The notes beneath the pieces are model-generated. The model was not told where the DNA came from. It ran no database searches and saw only the letters and a program-made list of their open reading frames with translations. Position numbers and translations under genes: made by a program. Below, one piece after another: positions 58,701 through 64,000 of a stretch of DNA of 64,000 nt. Origin of the DNA: Streptomyces sp. XM4193 (GTDB lineage: Bacteria; Actinomycetota; Actinomycetes; Streptomycetales; Streptomycetaceae); assembly GCF_023072595.1 (NCBI RefSeq), contig NZ_JALLGK010000001.1, forward strand, positions 248,001-312,000, given 5' to 3'. Each line of letters starts with the position of its first letter. Position 1 is the first letter of the stretch.

Positions 58701-59460
58701 CGGGCGCAGAGTCGCCGTGGTGGGGCGCTCGGGCGCGGGCAAGACGACGCTCGCCCAGGCCATGCTGCGGTTCGTCGAACCGGCGGCGGGCCGGGTGCTG
58801 CTCGGCGGCCGGGACACCCGGCGGCTGGACTCCGACGAGGTGCGGCGGCGCATCGGGCTCTGCGCGCAGGACGCGCACCTCTTCGACAGCACGCTGCGGG
58901 AGAACCTGCGGCTGGCGCGACCCGACGCCGACGAGGCGGCACTGCGGTCCGCACTCGCCGGTGCGCGGCTGCTGGAGTGGGTGGACGGGCTGCCGGACGG
59001 CCTGGACACGGAGGTCGGCGAACACGGTGCCAGGCTCTCCGGCGGCCAGCGTCAACGGCTCGCGCTGGCAAGGGCGTTGCTCGCCGACTTCCCGGTGCTG
59101 CTGCTCGACGAGCCGGCCGAGCACCTCGATCTGGCCACCGCCGACGCACTGGCCGCGGACCTCCTCGCGGTCACCGAGGGACGTACGACGCTGCTGATCA
59201 CGCACCGTCTGCGCGGGCTCGACGCGGTGGACGAGATCGTGGTGCTGGAGTCCGGCAGGGTCGCCGAGCGCGGTACCTACGCCGAACTCCTCGCCCGGCG
59301 CGGGGCGTTCGCCGCGATGCTCGCTCGGGAACGGGCGCAGGACGCCCTGCTCACCGCCACCGGCCGGCCTCTCGCCGAGAAGCCCCTCGCCGACCGCCCC
59401 GACGGAGACCGGCCCGGCGGGGCGGACGCGGATCGGGCCGTGGCGGCGGAGCACGCCTGA
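55717..59460 (+). CDS. cydDC: Fused CydD-CydC ABC transporter
   Basis: 1247 residues holding both halves of the heterodimeric ABC exporter needed to assemble cytochrome bd. First half: six-helix domain, then Walker A GPSGAGKS (about 370), LSAGQ, LLLDEPTA. A disordered Ala/Thr-rich linker follows (about 580-630). Second half: six helices, Walker A GRSGAGKT (about 1006), LSGGQ, LLLDEPAE. Fusion of the two is usual in streptomycetes. GTG 55717 follows the cydB stop by three bases with GGAG upstream. Confidence 0.94.
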   Translation: MRPVDPRLLRYARATRGFLLASVALGLLTAGLVVAQAMLVAELVVRSFQQGAGAEELAGPLGLLAAVSVGRGVVGWLTGLAAHRSSAAVKSELRLRLLQRAAALGPGAPAARRTGELTALATRGVDALDDYFGRYLPQLGLAVVVPVAVLARIVWSDWIAALTIALTLPLIPVFMVLIGWATQARMDRQWRMLSRLSHHFLDVVAGLPTLKVFGRAKAQAESVRRITGDYRRATMRTLRVAFVSSFALELLATISVALVAVGIGTRLVHGQLDLYSGLVVLILAPEAYLPLRQVGTHYHAAAEGLAAAEQVFEVLAEPLPQDGGRRVAGDGPYALAVQGLTVRRPGRSEPAVHDASFAVAPGETVALTGPSGAGKSTVLSAVLGFVNPSEGRVLVGGADPGTSPGPERPEVAVPEVTGPESVDGVEWTPLAALSRESWHRRVAWVPQHPTLFAGTVADNVRLARPDADEEQVRAALRDAAAPELSPDRTVGEGGTGLSAGQRQRVALARAFLADRPVLLLDEPTAALDGETEASVVAAVRRLAVGRTVLLVVHRPALLEVADRVVELPGPTRRPAPGDTVPPEAGARTEAVRAAAVRETAVAETPAAEGAGAATKTSAAFEQDGGGAVAPRLPEPALRRVRAGWHGQRGRFVLAGVLGALALGSAVALMATSGWLISRASEQPPILYLLVAVTLTRAFGIGRAVFRYAERLVSHDAVLRVLADLRVGVHRRLEQLSPAGLRESRRGDLLARLVSDVDDFQDYFLRWLLPAWVAAGVSLAAVGFTAWLLPAAGAVLAAGLLVAGVAVPLLTVLVARRTESQLAPARGELHVRIVDLLSGVGELTVAGALGDRLAAVRGSDTELTRLARRSAAGTALAGGLILLTAGLTVTVAALVGVAAVADGRLAGVWLAVVVLTPLAAFEAVLDLPQAVQHRQRVRRSAQRVYEVLDTPVPVAEPDRPEPAPRTPFPVEVRGLSVRHPGAARLALEDVELRLEAGRRVAVVGRSGAGKTTLAQAMLRFVEPAAGRVLLGGRDTRRLDSDEVRRRIGLCAQDAHLFDSTLRENLRLARPDADEAALRSALAGARLLEWVDGLPDGLDTEVGEHGARLSGGQRQRLALARALLADFPVLLLDEPAEHLDLATADALAADLLAVTEGRTTLLITHRLRGLDAVDEIVVLESGRVAERGTYAELLARRGAFAAMLARERAQDALLTATGRPLAEKPLADRPDGDRPGGADADRAVAAEHA

Positions 59461-59500
59461 CCAGCTCCCGGGCGGGCGGTGAACCGTGGCCGGCGCCGCC

Positions 59501-59546
59501 CGCGCGTCCGGGCGGGTGGCGCTCGCGCGTCCGGGCGGGTGGCGCT
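59501..59546. repeat. 23-bp direct repeat x2
   Basis: Two adjacent identical 23-bp units (59501-59523, 59524-59546) in the noncoding stretch after cydDC. A looser repeat (GCGCGGCTCAC, 59591 and 59627) follows. The rest of the gap 59461-59832 has no gene and ends in the secDF terminator. Confidence 0.8.
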
Positions 59547-59788
59547 CGCCGACGGGCGGGCTGCGAACGGCGCCGTCGGCAGGGGACGGTGCGCGGCTCA
59601 CGCGGTCGTCGGCGGGGGACAGCGCGCGGCTCACGGTGCCGTCGGCGGGGAAACCGGTCCCGTTGTTCGCGGTTGGCGGCGCTGAACCGGTCGCTGTGGC
59701 AGGGGCATCGGTCCGGCGGTTTGTCGAACTCGGTTTGTGGGCAGCCCTGTTGACCGGTCGCCCGGTGTGGTGACTCGCGCATGAGGGA

Positions 59789-59820
59789 CGTCCGCCCGGT
59801 CCTGTGGGACCGGGCGGACG
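59789..59820 (-). terminator. Terminator of secDF
   Basis: Perfect 14-bp stem CGTCCGCCCGGTCC / GGACCGGGCGGACG with a TGTG loop, 13 bp beyond the secDF stop (minus strand). Confidence 0.88.
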
Positions 59821-59832
59821 TGCGCAACTCGG

Positions 59833-62211
59833 TTACACCCGGGCGCCGTTGTCGTCCAGCGCCTTGCGTGCGGCGGTACGGTCCTTGGCCGCGCCGGAGG
59901 TGCGGGAGACGGGCCGCGGTGGCGGTGCGTTGCGACGGGCGGCCTCCAGCTCGATCGCCAGCGGCACGGCGGTGAAGACCGAGGAGTAGGTGCCCACGAC
60001 GATGCCGATCAGCAGCGCCAGCGCGAAGTCGGCCAGCGACTCCCCACCCAGAATCAGCAGGGCGCCCAGGATGAAGATCGCGCCCATTCCGGTGTTGACG
60101 GTGCGTGGCACGGTCTGGAGAACGGCGGTGTTCGCCACTTCGGGGAACCGGCTGCGGCGGTCGGCCCCCCACAACTCCCGCACCCGGTCGAAGACCACCA
60201 CCGAGTCGTTGACCGAATAGCCGATGACGGTCAGCAGCGAGGCCAGGAAGATCCCGTCGATCGGCTTGCCCAGCCAGGCGAACACGCCGAGCAGCACCAC
60301 CACGTCGTGGGTCAGCGCCACCACCGAACCCGCTGCGAACGTCCAGCGGAACCGGAAGGCCAGATAGGCGAGTTGGGCGAAGACGGCGACCCCGAGGGCG
60401 ATCAGCGCGTTGCGGCGCAGCTCGTCGCCGAGGCTGGGGCCGATGAGTTCGTCGTTGAGCTTGGTGACCTCGCCGCCCTCCTCGGCCAGTGCCGCGCGCA
60501 CCTTCGCCTCGTCCTCGTTGCTGAGGTCGGCCATCCGGACGCTGAGGTCGCTGTCGCCTGAGGTGGTGACCTCGGCGTCGTCGAAGCCGGCGTCCGCGAG
60601 CGCGGAACGGGCCGTCTCCACCTCGACGGGCTGCGTGGTGGCGTACTCGGTGAGTCGACCGCCGGTGAACTCGACGCCCCAGTCCAGACCGCGCAGCACC
60701 ACTCCCGAACCGGCGACGATCACGACCGCTGCGGACACCGTCAGCAGCAGCCGAGTGCGGCGCAGCACGTCCGGTTTGCGCTTGATCAGCCAGGTGCGGA
60801 CGCGTCCGAGGAAAGCGATGCCGTTCAGGCGGGGACGTCGCACCAGGGCGTCGCGCTCGCTCGCGATCTCGGCCAGCGCGCGGGCGATGACCAGTGCGGA
60901 GACCATCGAGGCCAGTACGCCGATGGCGAGCGTGACACCGAAGCCCTTGACCGGTCCCGAGGCGAGGAAGAAGAGCAGCCCGGCCGCGATCAGCGTGGTG
61001 ATGTTGGAGTCCGCGATGGCGCTGAAGGCGTTGCGGAAACCGGCGGTGACAGCGGTGCGCAGGGAGCGCTTGGTGCGTTTGTTCCGTCGCGAACCGCCCG
61101 TTCCGGCGGCGTACTCCTCTCTGGCGCGTTCGAAGACAAGGACGTTGGCGTCCACCGCCATTCCGATCGCCAGCACGAAGCCGGCCAGCCCGGGGAGGGT
61201 CAGGGTGACGCCGAGCGCCAGCAGCGCGGCGTAGGAGATCAGCCCGTACGCGGCGAGCGCGATCGCGGCGAGCGCGCCGAAGAACCGGTAGATCGCGATG
61301 ACGAAGAGCGAGGTCAGCACGACGCCGATCACCGCCGCCTTGGCACTCGCCTCGATCGCGTCGGCGCCGAGCGTCGGACCGACCGTGCGCTGCTCGACCA
61401 GGTCGACCGGTACCGGCAGCGCGCCGCCCTTGATGAGCAGCGCCAGCTCCTTGGCCTCCTGTTGGTCGAAGGTGCCGGTGATCTGGGTCGATCCGCCCGA
61501 GATGCCGGAACCGCAGCGCACCCCGGGGTCCACCTGCGGCGAGGAGATGACCTCGTGGTCCAGGACGATCGCCACCCGGCGGCGGTCGTCGCCCGCGGGG
61601 TGGCAGGCGGCCTTGCCGGTCAGCGCGGCCCAGTCCTTGCCGCCCCCGTGGAAGTCGAGCCCGACGAACCAGCCGGCGGCGCCCTGCTGGTCCAGCTGCG
61701 CCTCCGCCTCCTTGACGGTGGAGCCGGTCATCTCCGCCTTGCCGAGCTTCAGCATCCGGCCGGACTCGTCGGGGAAGGAGCCGGCCCGGGACTGGTCCCT
61801 GCGCTCGTCGGGCTCCTTGCCCTTCTCGGCGGACTTGTCCTCGGCGTCCTGCGGAGCGCCGGGCCCTTCGACGGGGTGGAAGGTGAGTTGTGCGGTGCGG
61901 CCGAGAACCTTCACGGCTTCGCGCGGGTCCTGCACATCGGGCAGTTCCACGACGATCCGGTTCTCGCCGGAACGGGTCAGGGTCGGTTCGGCGACGCCGA
62001 GCGCGTCGACACGGTGGCGCAGCACCTCCATCGTGCGATCGGTGGTGTCGGAGTCGGCCTTGGTGGTGCTGGTGCTCCGGGTCTCCACGACCAGGCGGGT
62101 GCCGCCCTGGAGGTCGAGCCCGAGCCGTGGCGAGCCGGTGAGGACGAGGAACGCGGAGACGAGCAGTACGACGACAGCGACGACTGCTCGCACCACGGTG
62201 GGGCGAGACAT
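59833..62211 (-). CDS. secDF: Fused protein-export protein SecDF
   Basis: 792 residues. The SecD part (1-470) has RLGLDLQGGTRLVV near the N-terminus, an exterior P1 domain and a five-helix block with AIGMAVDANVLVFER. The SecF part (about 485-770) has GVEFTGGRL and YSVNDSVVVFDRVRE. It uses the proton gradient to help the Sec translocon release secreted proteins. Streptomycetes also have separate secD and secF genes, so this is probably the second, fused copy. GGAGG precedes ATG 62211. Confidence 0.94.
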   Translation of the reverse strand: MSRPTVVRAVVAVVVLLVSAFLVLTGSPRLGLDLQGGTRLVVETRSTSTTKADSDTTDRTMEVLRHRVDALGVAEPTLTRSGENRIVVELPDVQDPREAVKVLGRTAQLTFHPVEGPGAPQDAEDKSAEKGKEPDERRDQSRAGSFPDESGRMLKLGKAEMTGSTVKEAEAQLDQQGAAGWFVGLDFHGGGKDWAALTGKAACHPAGDDRRRVAIVLDHEVISSPQVDPGVRCGSGISGGSTQITGTFDQQEAKELALLIKGGALPVPVDLVEQRTVGPTLGADAIEASAKAAVIGVVLTSLFVIAIYRFFGALAAIALAAYGLISYAALLALGVTLTLPGLAGFVLAIGMAVDANVLVFERAREEYAAGTGGSRRNKRTKRSLRTAVTAGFRNAFSAIADSNITTLIAAGLLFFLASGPVKGFGVTLAIGVLASMVSALVIARALAEIASERDALVRRPRLNGIAFLGRVRTWLIKRKPDVLRRTRLLLTVSAAVVIVAGSGVVLRGLDWGVEFTGGRLTEYATTQPVEVETARSALADAGFDDAEVTTSGDSDLSVRMADLSNEDEAKVRAALAEEGGEVTKLNDELIGPSLGDELRRNALIALGVAVFAQLAYLAFRFRWTFAAGSVVALTHDVVVLLGVFAWLGKPIDGIFLASLLTVIGYSVNDSVVVFDRVRELWGADRRSRFPEVANTAVLQTVPRTVNTGMGAIFILGALLILGGESLADFALALLIGIVVGTYSSVFTAVPLAIELEAARRNAPPPRPVSRTSGAAKDRTAARKALDDNGARV

Positions 62212-62605
62212 ACAGGGCCTCCATCAGGCGGCGGCCATCCACCGGTTCGGACGCGGCGACGCTTCCGTGCGCGGCGCCGAGCGCCGGAGCGGGCGGTCCC
62301 GGCTCCGTACGTCCCCGGGGCACGGGCGCGACTCATACGCGTCGTGCACCGGCGGTACGGGGCGTGGCGCCCGTGTGCGCACCCGGGCGGCTGCGGACGT
62401 ACGGAGCCGGGCGCGGGCGTCGCGCGCGTACGCGGAATCCCTGCTCACGGGTCCGTACGAGCCGGTCGCGCGTGAGCGCGGGGAGCTCGGCCGGAGCCCC
62501 GGAGAGGGCGAACGGTGGTGGTGGCCAGGGCGGTTGTGACGTCCTGGGGAGCGGGGCACCGCCCGGAACCGCCGCGACCGGCCGGTTGGCAGGGCGGGGG
62601 CTCGG
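62212..62605. other. Noncoding gap upstream of secDF
   Basis: About 390 bp, GC-rich, containing the secDF promoter region. Several CGTACGGAGC-like repeats occur near 62305-62405. No gene is visible. Confidence 0.4.
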
Positions 62606-63115
62606 TCAGTGTCCGGGTGCTCCCGGAGGCCCGCGCACATCGGGCAGTGCGCCGGGCGCGGAGCCGGGCAGGAGCGCGGGCACGTCCTCCGCGGCGACGC
62701 CGGCCTGCGCCGGACGGTGCTGGTGCGCGGCCGGCGGCAGCAGCCCGCCGGGGCCGCCGGGACCGTGCTGCTCGCGCGGGGCGTAGGGCAGCGTGCCGGG
62801 GACGGTCGTCGCCACCGGCGAGTGCCGCAGCTGCTCGCTCTGCCGCTCCGACCGCTCCTGTCCGGTGCGGTCCCGGTCCTGTGCCCGGTTCGGTGCCCGG
62901 TCCGGCGTCCGGTTCTCGTCGTGGCCGAGGTGCAGTTCGGCGGCGGCAGGCGCGGCGGAGGCGGTTGCGGCGAGGGCGGTCTGCGCGGCGTGCGCCGTCT
63001 GCGGCGCGACGCCGAGGCCGAGCAGCGTGGCGAGCAGCGCGGCGAAGGCCAGCCTGCTTCGCGCGGCGAAGGCGGGCTTCGCTCGCCTCGTCCTGTCACC
63101 GGCGATGTTCACCAC
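62606..63115 (-). CDS. Probable secreted protein of unknown function
   Basis: 169 residues from one of two adjacent GTGs (63115 or 63112). A basic start (AGDRTRRAKPAFAARSR), a hydrophobic core (LAFAALLATLLGLGVA) and a signal-peptidase-like PQTAHA-A give a signal peptide of about 42 residues. The mature part is hydrophilic, Pro/Gly/Gln/Glu-rich and probably disordered. No ribosome site is present, and a promoter fits a leaderless mRNA. I do not recognise a family. Confidence 0.55.
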   Translation of the reverse strand: MVNIAGDRTRRAKPAFAARSRLAFAALLATLLGLGVAPQTAHAAQTALAATASAAPAAAELHLGHDENRTPDRAPNRAQDRDRTGQERSERQSEQLRHSPVATTVPGTLPYAPREQHGPGGPGGLLPPAAHQHRPAQAGVAAEDVPALLPGSAPGALPDVRGPPGAPGH

Positions 63116-63118
63116 CGC

Positions 63119-63148
63119 ACCGTAGCCACGCGTGGGCGGGCCGGGCAA
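63119..63148 (-). promoter_or_regulatory. Candidate promoter of a leaderless secreted-protein gene
   Basis: On the minus strand TTGCCC (63143-63148) and TACGGT (63119-63124) have an 18-bp spacer. The -10 ends a few bases before the GTG pair, so a leaderless start is likely. Confidence 0.5.
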
Positions 63149-63384
63149 TGCCGCACCCCCTCGCGCCCTCGCGGCGCGGCACGTTCCGGGCCGGGACCGC
63201 CGCGCTGTCCGCCCTTCGGCATCGTCGGTGCCCGCGCCGCCGGGTCCGCGGACCCCGCACCGCACCCGAGGCGTGGAGCAGAACCGCCGACCGGAGAACC
63301 GGTCGCGCTCGTCCGACCGCAGCGGGCCGTGGTGCGTTCACCGACGGCCGATCCGCCGCCCGGCCCGTGACCTGCTGCCGCTGA

Positions 63385-64000
63385 CTACGTGATTCGTTCC
63401 GTGCGACCGATGGCTGCCGTCGGAAAGGGAGCCGTCCGGCTCACCTGTCGGAACTCGCGAAAGAAGTCGCCCATCACCGCGGCGACGGGTGCACCGCGGA
63501 CGAGGAGCGCCGCGATCGACGCGGGAACGCCCCGTGGTGTGTCCCCGTGGGCGCACGCGTCCACAAACGCCCTGCGTTCTTCCGGCGAGTACCCGTAGAG
63601 GGCCACGGCCAGCCAGTTCACCAGATGGGTGACGGCGTAGTGCGGGTCGTAGGTGCGGTGCCGGTCGAAGAAGTCGGCCTCGTCCTCTGCGAGGTCGAAG
63701 CGGGAGGAGAGCGCGAGGCCGTAGTCGGTGAAGAAGAGCCGTCGGCCGTCGGTGAGGATGTTCTCGAAGTGGGCGTCGAGATGGAGAAGGCCGCGGGCGT
63801 TCATGAACGAGATGCCCGCTCTCAGCTCCTCGTCGACCAGGGCGCATGCTCTCTCGGCCGTCTCCTCGCCGGCCTCGATCCGGCCGCCCAGCCAGTCGTG
63901 CAGGTTCTGCGGGATGTACTCCAGGAACAGCACGAGGCTCGCCGTGGACTCCTGAAGGGCTTCGATCCGCCGGCGCACCGCTGATCCGCCTCCCCAGTAG
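63385..64000 (-). CDS. Protein-kinase-fold phosphotransferase, 5' end outside window
   Basis: At least 205 residues, open to the window edge. HLDAHFENILTDG (about residues 66-78 of the visible part) is the catalytic HxDxxxxN, and FTDYGLA is the metal-binding DxG-like motif with Tyr. Both are like aminoglycoside phosphotransferase/choline-kinase-type small-molecule kinases and unlike the Hanks family. The missing N-lobe would lie upstream. Substrate unknown. Confidence 0.75.
   Translation of the reverse strand, partial: YWGGGSAVRRRIEALQESTASLVLFLEYIPQNLHDWLGGRIEAGEETAERACALVDEELRAGISFMNARGLLHLDAHFENILTDGRRLFFTDYGLALSSRFDLAEDEADFFDRHRTYDPHYAVTHLVNWLAVALYGYSPEERRAFVDACAHGDTPRGVPASIAALLVRGAPVAAVMGDFFREFRQVSRTAPFPTAAIGRTERIT

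Noticed and set aside
59351..62323. 990-codon frame on the secDF strand
   Set aside because: It is in another reading frame of secDF and is low-complexity Arg/Gly sequence.

Overview
This is a GC-rich actinobacterial chromosome segment from a Streptomyces or close relative (Kitasatospora-like is possible). The evidence is the codon bias, frequent GTG starts, several likely leaderless genes, an SsgA-type sporulation gene, a PtpA phosphatase, a fused CydDC transporter, two copies of the streptomycete parS palindrome and many TTGTCCACA-like DnaA boxes. From memory of the Streptomyces coelicolor map, the core genes correspond to about SCO3897-SCO3947, a short distance from oriC.

Layout. 0-4.3 kb: LppU-like protein, MFS permease, parS, GT87-type membrane protein. 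4.4-16.8 kb: an accessory block with a LacI/PfkB sugar-kinase operon, a TauE/SafE permease, a small HTH-like protein, a methyltransferase, a membrane Ser/Thr kinase with a DUF4189-like exterior, an AraC/DUF1772 divergent pair, a DIP1984-type protein, an EF-Tu-barrel-like protein and an MBL-fold hydrolase. 17.1-22.6 kb: dnaB, MATE exporter, and rpsF-ssb-rpsR-rplI, with a DnaA-box cluster between dnaB and the MATE gene. 22.9-31.1 kb: cell-envelope genes (small membrane protein, FemX, alanine-racemase-like protein), a second parS, the padR-ino1 operon and a class A PBP. 31.4-36.3 kb: GNAT, then a flavohaemoglobin-like protein coupled to a PNPOx-domain protein with a very long disordered tail. 36.4-44.7 kb: Nudix, ptpA-PLP enzyme operon, phage-holin-like protein, cupin, DUF5326, ssgA, YibE/F, TPP riboswitch-thiC. 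44.8-52.7 kb: nucleoside-deoxyribosyltransferase-like protein, cupin/zinc ribbon, a membrane protein with 19-residue repeats, a PPP-type phosphoesterase, a LacI regulator and hisC. 53-59.5 kb: Rex-controlled cydA-cydB-cydDC. 59.8-64 kb: fused secDF, a secreted protein and a truncated kinase-like gene at the window edge.

How the genes work together. Most are housekeeping: replication (dnaB, ssb), translation (S6, S18, L9), wall synthesis (PBP, FemX), inositol-phosphate synthesis for mycothiol and phosphatidylinositol, cytochrome bd respiration under redox control, thiamine synthesis and protein export. The best regulatory signals are the Rex operator before cydA, the TPP riboswitch before thiC, a PadR-type palindrome before padR-ino1, a LacI-type palindrome before lacI-pfkB, two parS sites and two DnaA-box groups.

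The most unusual points are the DnaA-box cluster beside dnaB, the apparent lack of ssgR next to ssgA, the haemoglobin/PNPOx pair with its giant tail, the FSSP(K/G)(Y/F) repeat protein, the kinase-DUF4189 fusion, and a gene order that looks rearranged relative to S. coelicolor. I found no CRISPR array, prophage, insertion sequence or clear tRNA.
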